Below, piece after piece: positions 1-7,803 of a stretch of 47,810 nt of DNA. Made by a program: the position numbers and the translations under genes. Every line of letters begins with the position of its first letter. Within the stretch, counting starts at the first letter, position 1. This DNA is from JAWXCF01 sp034440515 (GTDB taxonomy: Bacteria > Bacteroidota > Bacteroidia > CAILMK01): positions 1 to 47,810 of the forward strand of contig JAWXCF010000111.1 of the NCBI GenBank assembly GCA_034440515.1, in the 5' to 3' direction. The notes beneath the pieces were generated by a model that was not told the origin of the DNA, made no database searches, and was given only the letters and a program-made list of their open reading frames with translations.

Positions 1-481
1 TATCATCTTTAGTACGAATACCAATGACTGCTTCCATACAATTAAATTCGGATAACTTAACCCAGTCATAAAAAGGGGGATAGAATACAAATGCAGAAAA
101 AAATTTAATGGTACTGTTATCTTTTGAAATGAATTTAACACTTTAGGTCAGTCATATTTACTTTTAAGTTTAACTTTTTACTGAGATATACTTTTAGAGC
201 CTCATAATGAAGTAGGTCTAGCCCTGGCCCAAGTCTATACACTTGGCTGTTGCTGCTAATTGTCTTGTAAATCTGGCGGTGCGATTCTTATCGTTAATGG
301 CAGTATCCGCCTCCCCCACAAAGTTAACCTTAACATCCACGGCTGGCTTACCATTATAGCTTTTTAACATTTGGAAGCTGTAGGTATAGGTACCAAACTT
401 AACAGGCCCATCCTCTTTGCCGCAACTGCCGACAAGGGTTACCAATGCAAGTAATAACAGTATTTTACTTAGCGCTTTCAT
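1..481 (-). pseudogene. Frameshifted lipoprotein gene, runs off the left edge
   Basis: The gene starts at ATG 481 with a lipoprotein signal (MKALSKILLLLALVTLVGSC, Cys20 as the lipidated residue). The frame stays open for 87 codons to a TAG at 218-220. Downstream of about base 230 a different frame is open for about 30 codons (reading LLHYEALKVYLSKKLNLKV) as far as a TAA near 140. From about base 144 to base 1 the original frame is open again and reads like protein (IKFFSAFVFYPPFYDWVKL). One base missing in the G-rich stretch at about 221-233 and one extra A at 142-144 would join all three parts into one secreted protein of at least 155 residues. Either the gene is broken or the sequence has two errors. 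No family was recognised. If the frameshifts are not real, the first 87 residues stand alone as a small lipoprotein. Confidence 0.6.
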
Positions 482-570
482 AAATAATAAAAGTTTTACT
501 GATGCTTGTTTTAAAATTTAATTGCACTGATTGCATTTATTTAATAATTTATACACTTAATATGACGATT

Positions 571-583
571 TATTTCCGAAATA
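571..583. repeat. Interrupted palindrome, copy 1 of 2
   Basis: TATTTCCGAAATA has 6-bp inverted arms around a central C. The identical 13-mer occurs at 17342-17354, also in non-coding DNA. It could be an operator for a dimeric regulator, but that is an inference from symmetry and recurrence only. Confidence 0.4.
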
Positions 584-760
584 TAATTTAGTATTAAAGA
601 ATATGTTATTTTGTTAACATTGGGCGTTTTAAAATAGTAAAGTATCTAATTCCTAAGTTTTTTACACTTAAATATGGTTATTTTATTGCCATTTGCAGCC
701 CTATACGCTTGGCTTGCTTTTCCAATTGCAGTTAAACATAGTACGACGGTATTTTTTGAT

Positions 761-768
761 TATTTTTG
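761..768 (+). promoter_or_regulatory. -7 promoter element for nuoF
   Basis: TATTTTTG matches the Bacteroidota -7 consensus TAnnTTTG exactly. No TTG is seen at the usual -33 distance. Transcription would begin near 775, so the TTG at 766 and ATG at 769 cannot be the start and translation should begin at ATG 817. Confidence 0.45.
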
Positions 769-816
769 ATGCATTCTTTAGAACAATCATCTACTGTTTA
801 CAGTTACAATTTCACG

Positions 817-2172
817 ATGGCATCAAAACAATTACTGTTAGAACATATTAATGTACCTGGCATAGCCGAATATCAAACCTATAGACGGCACGGTGGGTAC
901 AATGCGGTAGATAAAGCACTAAAAACTATGAGCCCCGATGAGGTTATGGAGGAAGTAAAAACCTCTGGACTACGTGGTAGGGGTGGCGCTGGATTTCCAA
1001 CTGGCTTAAAGTGGTCATTCCTAGATAGAAAGTCTGAAAAGCCTAGATACTTGGTTTGTAATGCTGATGAAAGTGAGCCCGGTACATTTAAAGATAGGTA
1101 TATGATGGAGAAAATACCACATAGCCTAATAGAGGGTATGATAGTGGGCAGCTATGCCTTAGGTGCTAACACTGGATATATATATGTACGAGGAGAGTTA
1201 ATGTACGTCATTAGAATATTAGAAAATGCCATAGCTGAAGCCAAAGCCAATGGTTGGCTAGGTAAAAATATATTAGGGTCTGGCTATGACCTAGAACTTT
1301 ATGTACAGTCAGGAGGCGGTGCCTATATATGTGGGGAAGAAACAGCATTAATAGAATCGCTAGAAGGTAAACGTGGTAACCCAAGATTGAAACCACCATT
1401 TCCTGCAATCCAAGGATTGTGGCAATCACCAACAGTAGTAAACAATGTTGAAACTATAATAGCGACTAGTCACATAATAAATATAACTGGTGCAGAGTAT
1501 GCTAAGTTAGGAATAGAGAAAAGTACGGGTACCAAACTTATATCTGCCTGCGGCAACATAAATAAGCCAGGGGTGTATGAAATAGAATTGGGCGTACCGG
1601 TTGACGAGTTTATATATAGCGATGAGTATTGTGGAGGTATAGCTAATGGCAGAGAGCTTAAGGCAGTAGTGGCAGGTGGGTCATCTGTACCCATTTTACC
1701 GAAAGAATTAATATTAAAAACTATAGAAGGACAAGACCGACTAATGACCTATGAGAGCCTAAGTGCGGGTAGTTTTCAGTCTGGTACTATGTTAGGTTCT
1801 GGTGGTTTCATTGTATTTGATGATACCCAGTGTATTGTAAAAAATACTTGGAACTTTACCCGATTCTATCATCACGAAAGCTGTGGTCAATGTAGCCCGT
1901 GCAGAGAGGGAACAGGTTGGATGGAACGTGTATTACATCGACTTGAAAATGGACACGGTCGTGAGGAAGATATAGATATGTTAGTTGACATAAGTAAGAA
2001 GATTGAGGGTAATACCATTTGCCCACTAGGCGATGCCGCTGCTTGGCCAGTAGCTAGCGCAATTAGGCACTTTAGGCACGAGTTTGAGTACCACGTCAGA
2101 TTTCCTCACAAGGTATTTGAACCAGAACACGTCTTTCAACCCGGAATGACGAGAGAACCTGTACTAGCTTAG
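817..2172 (+). CDS. nuoF: NADH-quinone oxidoreductase subunit F (NuoF)
   Basis: This is the NADH-binding flavoprotein subunit of respiratory complex I; it takes electrons from NADH through FMN to a 4Fe-4S cluster. The sequence shows the glycine-rich nucleotide site GRGGAGFPTGLKW, the FMN-site stretch NADESEPGTFKDR, a second glycine-rich patch (SGGGAYICGEETALIES), and the cluster cysteines in CGQCSPC plus the distal Cys of TICPLGDAAAW. At 451 residues from ATG 817 it has the normal family length. In-frame TTG 766 and ATG 769 lie on or beside a promoter element, so ATG 817 is preferred. No nuoE or nuoG flanks it: the upstream gene is an opposite-strand lipoprotein and downstream is a terminator. 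Other members of the 51-kDa flavoprotein family (for example HydB-type) are longer and carry extra ferredoxin domains, which are absent here. Confidence 0.93.
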   Translation: MASKQLLLEHINVPGIAEYQTYRRHGGYNAVDKALKTMSPDEVMEEVKTSGLRGRGGAGFPTGLKWSFLDRKSEKPRYLVCNADESEPGTFKDRYMMEKIPHSLIEGMIVGSYALGANTGYIYVRGELMYVIRILENAIAEAKANGWLGKNILGSGYDLELYVQSGGGAYICGEETALIESLEGKRGNPRLKPPFPAIQGLWQSPTVVNNVETIIATSHIINITGAEYAKLGIEKSTGTKLISACGNINKPGVYEIELGVPVDEFIYSDEYCGGIANGRELKAVVAGGSSVPILPKELILKTIEGQDRLMTYESLSAGSFQSGTMLGSGGFIVFDDTQCIVKNTWNFTRFYHHESCGQCSPCREGTGWMERVLHRLENGHGREEDIDMLVDISKKIEGNTICPLGDAAAWPVASAIRHFRHEFEYHVRFPHKVFEPEHVFQPGMTREPVLA

Positions 2173-2219
2173 TCTATTGAAATACGGTCTAAGGAATATT
2201 CAGATTTGAATTATCCTAC

Positions 2220-2254
2220 AAAATGTTGTTCACTTTTAAATGAGCAACATTTTT
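2220..2254 (+). terminator. Intrinsic terminator after nuoF
   Basis: A 13-bp stem (arms 2220-2232 and 2241-2253, with one T-G wobble) encloses an 8-base loop and runs into a T tract. It lies about 50 bases after the nuoF stop and indicates that nuoF is transcribed alone. Confidence 0.8.
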
Positions 2255-2337
2255 ATTGTTGTAATATTAGACTAGAAGCAATCCAATATGATTAATTAGT
2301 CAGAATAATATAATTTCTAAAAGTAATATAAAGGCGC

Positions 2338-3057
2338 TTATTTGTCTAATTCGCCAAATACTTTTTGTAAAAGTGCAGAAACTCTATCAAGTGGATTTTT
2401 TCTAATGCCTTTTTCCTCTTTACTTAGCATTACAAATAAGCCATCTAGTGCTTTGCCTGTAGCGTAATCTTTTAAATCAGGATTAACCTTAGTTACAAAT
2501 GGTATTGAATTATAGGTAGTAAATACTTGTTCCCATATTTTTACTGCACCTACTTTGTCGAGGCTTTTTTCCACTTTTGGTGCAAATACATTTTTTAAAC
2601 TTACGTAAGTTCTGCCACGTAGATATGTTGTAGCTGCTATGCTGTCACCAAACAGGATGTTACTTGCATCTGTGATGGTAATACCAGTTATGGCATTTAC
2701 AAATATTGGTTTTGCCTCAATTGCAGCATCTTCAGCAGCACGATTCAGTTTCAATACAAGATCATCAACTAAGGCACCAGCACCTATACTTCTTAGCGTA
2801 CTTTCTACTTTAGCGGCTTCCGGTGGAAGCAATATTTTTATTAATTCATTCCTAAAGTAACCATCTGCTTTATTGGTTTGGCTAACACTAGTGTCTGCAC
2901 TTACAGTAAGGGCTTGGCGCAAACCTTCAGCTATTTCAGCCTCAGAAATGGGTTGCGTTAGATCAATCTTATCGCAAGCAGCGCTGCTAAACAAAACGAC
3001 TATAAGTAGAGCTGTAAATAATTTAGCAGCAGGAGATGTAAATAATAACCGTTTCAT
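2338..3057 (-). CDS. DUF4197 domain lipoprotein
   Basis: This is a 239-residue exported protein. The signal peptide ends in FSSAAC, a lipobox with Cys28 as the likely lipidated residue. The remainder is helical and matches the DUF4197 family as I recall it: a region of short helices around KADGYFRNELIKILLPPEA, a stretch of the type FGDSIAATTYLRG, and a C-terminal LDGLFVMLSKEEKGIRKNP. The function of DUF4197 is unknown. The gene stands alone on the minus strand, divergent from cinA, with 116 bases between the two starts. No clear minus-strand promoter motif was seen in that gap. Confidence 0.8.
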   Translation of the reverse strand: MKRLLFTSPAAKLFTALLIVVLFSSAACDKIDLTQPISEAEIAEGLRQALTVSADTSVSQTNKADGYFRNELIKILLPPEAAKVESTLRSIGAGALVDDLVLKLNRAAEDAAIEAKPIFVNAITGITITDASNILFGDSIAATTYLRGRTYVSLKNVFAPKVEKSLDKVGAVKIWEQVFTTYNSIPFVTKVNPDLKDYATGKALDGLFVMLSKEEKGIRKNPLDRVSALLQKVFGELDK

Positions 3058-3154
3058 ATAAATTGATCTAATGAAAGTAAAAGGAAATAATTATGCCAAG
3101 TTAACAAAAAAACTGCTGGCTTAAATTCTAATAACAAAATAGAAATTGTCTTGT

Positions 3155-3162
3155 TACTTTTG
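3155..3162 (+). promoter_or_regulatory. -7 promoter element for cinA
   Basis: TACTTTTG is an exact TAnnTTTG match ending 17 bases before ATG 3180. Its position favours the second ATG (3180) over the one at 3174 and implies a very short leader. Confidence 0.5.
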
Positions 3163-3179
3163 ATTCAATATATATGACG

Positions 3180-4466
3180 ATGCAAAAAGATATAAGGATA
3201 GGTTTATTAATTATAGGTGATGAGGTTTTAAATGGTGATACTTTAGATACAAATTCAAACTATGCTGCAAAACAACTGTCTGCAGCTAATATGCCAGTAA
3301 AGAGAATATTGACTGTAGGCGATAAAGAACCCCAAATAGTAAAAGGTTTAGATTATCTTTTTCAAGAGTGCAACATTGTAATTAGTACAGGTGGTCTTGG
3401 ACCAACCAGAGACGACATAACTAAAGCTACAGTAGCCAAGTATTACAATACAAACCTTATTCAGAATGAGCAAATACTGGAAAACCTAAGGGAACGCTAT
3501 AAACAACGGGGTCGGACTTTAAATGAATTAAACCTGCAGCAAGCTATGGTACCTGCAACAGCAGTGATTATGCCTAATGACGTAGGTACAGCACCTATAA
3601 TGTGGCTAGAAGAGGAAGGGAAAATCCTAGCAACCCTGCCGGGAGTACCCTTTGAAATGCGACATAACCTAGATGTATCCATTATACCTAAACTATTAAG
3701 TATGAAGGGGGACGATAAGGTAGTAGAACGTATAGTTATGACAGTTGGGATACCAGAAAGTGATTTAGCCATAAAACTAAAGGAAATAGATGATGCTGTA
3801 GATGCTGCCAATAACGATAGCTATTTCTACAAATTAGCCTACCTACCTACATTGATGGTAGTAAAACTACATCTTACTGCAATAGGTCCTGATGAAACTG
3901 TGCTGGTAGATAAGTTAAATGGATTCGTAAATAAAATACTAGATATAGCTAATGAATTTATATACAGCACTGAGCGTATAAGTCTATTTGAATATGTAGG
4001 CAAACGACTAATAATAGAGAAAAAAACAATAGCCTGTGTAGAAAGTTGTACCGGTGGCTATATGGCACATCAATTTACGGCAAGTGAAGGCAGTAGCGCC
4101 TATTTCTTAGGTGGAGCTGTTACGTATGATAATCAGGTAAAGGAAGACTTAGTTCAGGTAAAGCACGAAACACTGATGAAATATGGTGCTGTAAGTGAGC
4201 AAACTGTAGCAGAAATGATAAGTGGTGGTCTAAAACAATTTAAGACTGACTATGTATTGGCTACCAGTGGTATAGCGGGACCAACAGGCGGTGGTGAAGA
4301 CAAGCCTATTGGTACTCTGTGCTTTGGTATTGGTAGTAGTGATGGTCGCATCATTACCAGAACCATTAGGTTTAACCTTAGGCGAAATGAAAATATCCAA
4401 TTATTTTCTCTAGTTACTGTTGATCTGTTACGCAGAGAATTAGATAAACTACCGCAAAAGGTCTAA
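3180..4466 (+). CDS. cinA: CinA family protein: MoCF-like plus NMN amidohydrolase domains
   Basis: This is a two-domain CinA protein of 428 residues from ATG 3180. The N-terminal molybdopterin-binding-like domain (about 1-170) shows GDEVLNGDTLDTNSNYAAK, STGGLGPTRDD and the later TLPGVPFEM motif. The C-terminal PncC-type domain (about 260-420) shows ESCTGGYMAHQ, GGAVTYDN and SGIAGPTGGGEDKPIGT. The family deamidates nicotinamide mononucleotide to nicotinic acid mononucleotide in pyridine nucleotide recycling, and some N-terminal domains hydrolyse ADP-ribose. The historic name competence/damage-inducible protein says little about function here. An ATG six bases upstream (3174) is possible. The gene ends two bases before the convergent end of the next minus-strand gene. 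Confidence 0.93.
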   Translation: MQKDIRIGLLIIGDEVLNGDTLDTNSNYAAKQLSAANMPVKRILTVGDKEPQIVKGLDYLFQECNIVISTGGLGPTRDDITKATVAKYYNTNLIQNEQILENLRERYKQRGRTLNELNLQQAMVPATAVIMPNDVGTAPIMWLEEEGKILATLPGVPFEMRHNLDVSIIPKLLSMKGDDKVVERIVMTVGIPESDLAIKLKEIDDAVDAANNDSYFYKLAYLPTLMVVKLHLTAIGPDETVLVDKLNGFVNKILDIANEFIYSTERISLFEYVGKRLIIEKKTIACVESCTGGYMAHQFTASEGSSAYFLGGAVTYDNQVKEDLVQVKHETLMKYGAVSEQTVAEMISGGLKQFKTDYVLATSGIAGPTGGGEDKPIGTLCFGIGSSDGRIITRTIRFNLRRNENIQLFSLVTVDLLRRELDKLPQKV

Positions 4467-4468
4467 TT

Positions 4469-5590
4469 TTATTTCTTTTTCACGCTAGGTTTGGCTTTTT
4501 TTATCGGGGCTTTATTGGTGGTTTTACTACCTGCTAAATAGGGTTTCAACTCTGCTGCAGTAAATTCTGTGTTTAGTAAACCATTAAATTCCTCTTCGGT
4601 TTTTTTGGGTAATGCAATTATGCCTATACCTTTATTATCAGTTAGATAAATCTCGTTACTAACAGGGCGAATTAATCGGGAACTGCCAAACTGATTTTTA
4701 TTTCTTTTATAATAATACTTATTTAATTCTGCCCAAGCTCTGGGTTTAAACATTGTATTGTTTAGTTGGATAACTTGTTTGGTCTTTTTATCTATGGTTA
4801 TAAACTTGACTAAAAAATCTTTATTACCTTGAAATATTTCACTATACAGGCAATAATAGTATTGTACATATTGGGCATTTTCAAAATAGGGTATTACTAC
4901 TTCTAGTCTTTTACCAAACTCGTGTACTTGATCTTTTAGATTTTTTTCTTGCAATATGTAAGAGTTGTATTTTTCTATTATTACATTAAAATATTCATAT
5001 AAAGCCAGATTAATTTTCATTAAATTGAAATGTACATATTCAGGTGAAGTTTTAGGATTTATATATCTAAACATAGTGTCTTGTATATAGGCACAATGAC
5101 TTACAGCATAGTCTCTTCCGTTTACCCTATTATGATTGAACAAGTTATATTGATATGATTTATAAGTATTTGTGTTTGTTTTAGTAAGCGGAACTGTAAT
5201 GTAATGCAATTCTTCAACACTTCCTTCTTCATCTAGCATATAAAGATCATACCCATTTGGATTTGCTATTAATTTAAGTATCCAGTTCTGTTGATAATCA
5301 TATGCACTTTGTGGCATTAACAAGTCCATTTGACTCCAAAGTATTATTGTGTCTTCATTTACGATACCCGCTAATGGTATTTGCACACTGTTAGTTACAG
5401 AAAATACGGCAATGCAGGTGTCAGCATTTTGTAGCAGGCTAATTTGATACTTTGCATCATCTTTTTTACCCTGATAGTAACTGTGATTTAGCCTTATTGA
5501 TTTTACATTTTGAATTTCTTCTAGCTGTTGACTGCATAATACCAGAGGAAATAATGCCAATATAAATAGGGTTAGAATAGGAGTTTTCAT
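4469..5590 (-). CDS. Secreted protein of unknown function, second of a tandem pair
   Basis: No family was recognised with confidence. The 373-residue product starts with a Sec signal peptide (MKTPILTLFILALFPLVLC followed by SQQ). The middle is rich in Tyr and Asn and beta-prone. The C-terminal part (about 315-355: RPVSNEIYLTDNKGIGIIAL, then ELKPYL) has the shape of the tail of RsiV/DUF3298 domains, and the protein ends in a Lys-rich stretch. It starts 7 bases after the stop of the preceding gene, so the two are almost certainly cotranscribed. That gene also encodes a secreted protein of similar length and layout. A role in the envelope is inferred from the signal peptide. Confidence 0.7.
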   Translation of the reverse strand: MKTPILTLFILALFPLVLCSQQLEEIQNVKSIRLNHSYYQGKKDDAKYQISLLQNADTCIAVFSVTNSVQIPLAGIVNEDTIILWSQMDLLMPQSAYDYQQNWILKLIANPNGYDLYMLDEEGSVEELHYITVPLTKTNTNTYKSYQYNLFNHNRVNGRDYAVSHCAYIQDTMFRYINPKTSPEYVHFNLMKINLALYEYFNVIIEKYNSYILQEKNLKDQVHEFGKRLEVVIPYFENAQYVQYYYCLYSEIFQGNKDFLVKFITIDKKTKQVIQLNNTMFKPRAWAELNKYYYKRNKNQFGSSRLIRPVSNEIYLTDNKGIGIIALPKKTEEEFNGLLNTEFTAAELKPYLAGSKTTNKAPIKKAKPSVKKK

Positions 5591-5597
5591 AAGATGA

Positions 5598-6695
5598 CTA
5601 TTGCCAAAGTTCTAATACTGGGTTTGTATTTGCCTTATTTAATAGCAATTTAAGTTTCTGTTTACTCAAATATATGAAAATTGCATTTGAGGTTTGCCAA
5701 TTACTAATTTCAGACATATTATATAAAAATATGATGCCCTGTGGTAGTATGTAGAAATTCTGAGGTAAGCTAAAACCTTGGTAAAAATATCCATCTTCGC
5801 TAAAGCGATTTCCTGTCTCTAAGTTTTTTTGTTTTTTAATTTCTAGGCTTATTAAAGATTCGAGTTTTGTGTATGAACTTGTATCAAATATTTGCTCGAA
5901 ACCCAATACCCCACCGGTGCACATATCAAAATTCAAAACTTTCTTTCTCTTTTCTATGTGTTTCAAGTCATTGTAGTATTCAAAGTTATTTTCCAGTACC
6001 AATATTTTTTCACTTTTAAATACAGGCAACCAGTAGTTTCTAAAAAATAATACTTTTTGCCTTTCTAGACTGGGTTCAACTTTAAATTTTTCTGACGCGT
6101 CTGTTAAGTTCTTTTTTAAAGCATCATCGTAATCATCCTCATTCATTCCTACTGGAGTGTAGGGGGATATAAATTGGTTATGTAGCTTTAGGCTTTTATT
6201 TAGTCTGTTACTGATTGCAGTGTCAGCCAGATCATTCAATTGCCAAATACTTTTATAATAATCTATTGGTATGCCAATGGCTGATTTTCTATTAGAATAA
6301 TAGCTAGATTTATTGGTAAAGGTTAGACTGTTTTGGTTAGATGTTGCATCATAAATACTTAATTTTTTAGTTCCTAGGTTTAGAATTTCTAGTTTTATTT
6401 TAGAAAAGTTTTTTGCCTTGCTTCCTTTTACTATAGTACTTGGTTTTTGTGAATTATTATATTCTATGCAGTATATTTTGTCTTGATTTACTCTACCGTG
6501 GAAATAATGGAGTATCATATCTGAATTTAGATAGTACACGCCATTTATGCTATCGCCTATATAAGTCAGTCCTAGATTAATCTTATTGGCTTTATTAAAT
6601 CCAGAGTAGGTGGTTAACCCATCTGCTGATTGGCCAGAGCAGGCAAAAGTTAAAAGTGTTGCGCAAGTAATTAATTTAAAGAAGCTATGGTGCAT
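5598..6695 (-). CDS. Secreted protein with RsiV/DUF3298-like C-terminus, first of a tandem pair
   Basis: The 365-residue product runs from ATG 6695, with signal peptide MHHSFFKLITCATLLTFAC; the Cys could be a lipobox residue, although Phe at -2 is unusual. An in-frame TTG at 6719 would only add residues ahead of the signal peptide. The central part is rich in Lys, Asn and Tyr, with no recognised domain. The C-terminal part (about 305-350), with QNFYILPQGIIFLYNMSEIS and then SKQKLKLLL, resembles the end of DUF3298 (RsiV-type) domains, where a beta strand and a tyrosine-containing turn precede a short ELKPLL helix. RsiV is a membrane anti-sigma factor that binds lysozyme, but no N-terminal anti-sigma region is present here. 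The specific substrate or ligand is unknown. Confidence 0.65.
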   Translation of the reverse strand: MHHSFFKLITCATLLTFACSGQSADGLTTYSGFNKANKINLGLTYIGDSINGVYYLNSDMILHYFHGRVNQDKIYCIEYNNSQKPSTIVKGSKAKNFSKIKLEILNLGTKKLSIYDATSNQNSLTFTNKSSYYSNRKSAIGIPIDYYKSIWQLNDLADTAISNRLNKSLKLHNQFISPYTPVGMNEDDYDDALKKNLTDASEKFKVEPSLERQKVLFFRNYWLPVFKSEKILVLENNFEYYNDLKHIEKRKKVLNFDMCTGGVLGFEQIFDTSSYTKLESLISLEIKKQKNLETGNRFSEDGYFYQGFSLPQNFYILPQGIIFLYNMSEISNWQTSNAIFIYLSKQKLKLLLNKANTNPVLELWQ

Positions 6696-6774
6696 AAACA
6701 AAAAAATATCTAAACTCAAATAATTGTTTAAAATTATAGAATTTAGATATTACTATATAATACAGTTGTGGAAA

Positions 6775-7680
6775 CTATGCTGCCTCAGCTGATAATTCTT
6801 TCTTAGCTACAGGTGCCTCTACTATTACACCTTTGGTATTATCTGCACGAAATGGTCTAATGTTCTTAACAATGCCAATAAAAGAAAAGCCTTTTAATAT
6901 ATAATAAGTTAAATCATACTCGTACCATTTGTAACCTTGACGACAAGCACTTTTACAATGGTGATGATTGTTATGCCAACCTTCTCCTAAAGTAATGATG
7001 GCCAAAAACCAATTGTTTCGACTGTGATCGGTAGTTTCAAACCTACGTTTGCCATATACGTGAGATAAACTATTGATGGTATAAGATGCTTGATAGCAAC
7101 ATACGATAACAAATAGATAACCCCAAGCAAATGCCGCTAATGGTGTGATGCCTGGAATGTCTAGGAAATAAAATAATGTGGTGATAAAAGCAGCTTGAAC
7201 TACTGTAGGCACCCAATGATAATTATTTAACCACCTCAATTCAGGATATTTATTAAAATCTTGAATTTTCTTTACGTTGAAACTTTGACTTTTAGGGTCA
7301 AATATCCAACCCATATGGCTGTACCAAAATCCTCTTTTAACAGGACTGTGTAGGTCTAAATCTGTGTCGCTGTGTATATGGTGATCTCTATGGTTTGCAG
7401 CCCACCATAATACACCTTTCTGAATACTAGCCTGTGCCATCCAAGCCAGAAAGAATTGAGCAACTCTTCCTAATTGGAAACTTCTATGGCTAAAGTATCT
7501 GTGGTAACCAGCGGTAATGAAAAACATACCTGCTGTGTAATTAAAGGCCCAAAGAGCCACAAGTTTCCAAGAAAATGGAACGATAAATAAGAGTGCAATT
7601 CCGCCTACATTAATAATTGTATAAAATACTAACGATACTGTGATACGCGGACGTGATTTTGCAACAAGGGTTTCAGTCAT
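6775..7680 (-). CDS. Acyl-CoA (delta-9 type) fatty acid desaturase
   Basis: This is a 301-residue integral-membrane di-iron desaturase that introduces a double bond into a saturated fatty acyl chain. The three histidine boxes are intact: HRYFSH (60-65), HRDHH (97-101) and HNNHH (236-240). Hydrophobic segments lie at about 15-35, 40-56, 160-176 and 183-200, the usual two hairpins. The N-terminus (after MTETLVAKS) and C-terminus are cytoplasmic in the family. The gene is monocistronic on the minus strand and has a well-formed promoter upstream, which suits temperature or membrane-fluidity control (inferred). Whether it acts on acyl-CoA or on lipid-bound acyl chains cannot be told from sequence. 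Confidence 0.92.
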   Translation of the reverse strand: MTETLVAKSRPRITVSLVFYTIINVGGIALLFIVPFSWKLVALWAFNYTAGMFFITAGYHRYFSHRSFQLGRVAQFFLAWMAQASIQKGVLWWAANHRDHHIHSDTDLDLHSPVKRGFWYSHMGWIFDPKSQSFNVKKIQDFNKYPELRWLNNYHWVPTVVQAAFITTLFYFLDIPGITPLAAFAWGYLFVIVCCYQASYTINSLSHVYGKRRFETTDHSRNNWFLAIITLGEGWHNNHHHCKSACRQGYKWYEYDLTYYILKGFSFIGIVKNIRPFRADNTKGVIVEAPVAKKELSAEAA

Positions 7681-7754
7681 TTACAAATAAATTCAAACAA
7701 AGTTAAGCAGAAAAAAGTAGTTGTTTGCTGTAATTTCATAATCTGAAACTAATA

Positions 7755-7785
7755 CAAATTTATTACTACTATAATTTCAATACAA
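7755..7785 (-). promoter_or_regulatory. Promoter of the desaturase gene
   Basis: On the minus strand a TTG (7785-7783) is followed after 20 bases by TAAATTTG (7762-7755). This matches the Bacteroidota -33/-7 promoter with normal spacing. The predicted start of transcription is near 7748, giving a leader of about 68 bases. Confidence 0.6.
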
Positions 7786-7803
7786 CAAAAATAAATATTC
7801 TAT

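Larger units (their letters stand above)
482..816. other. Divergent intergenic region upstream of nuoF
   Basis: This AT-rich spacer separates the minus-strand lipoprotein gene from nuoF. I see no coding potential. It contains an interrupted palindrome at 571-583 that recurs at 17342-17354, and a -7 promoter element at 761-768 that points toward nuoF. Confidence 0.6.

Noticed and set aside
766..816. Longer nuoF starting at TTG 766 or ATG 769
   Set aside because: These codons lie on or next to the TATTTTTG promoter element, and the extra residues do not belong to the NuoF family.
1211..1694. Minus-strand open frames inside nuoF
   Set aside because: They are antisense to a well-conserved gene, have no family features, and arise from its codon pattern.
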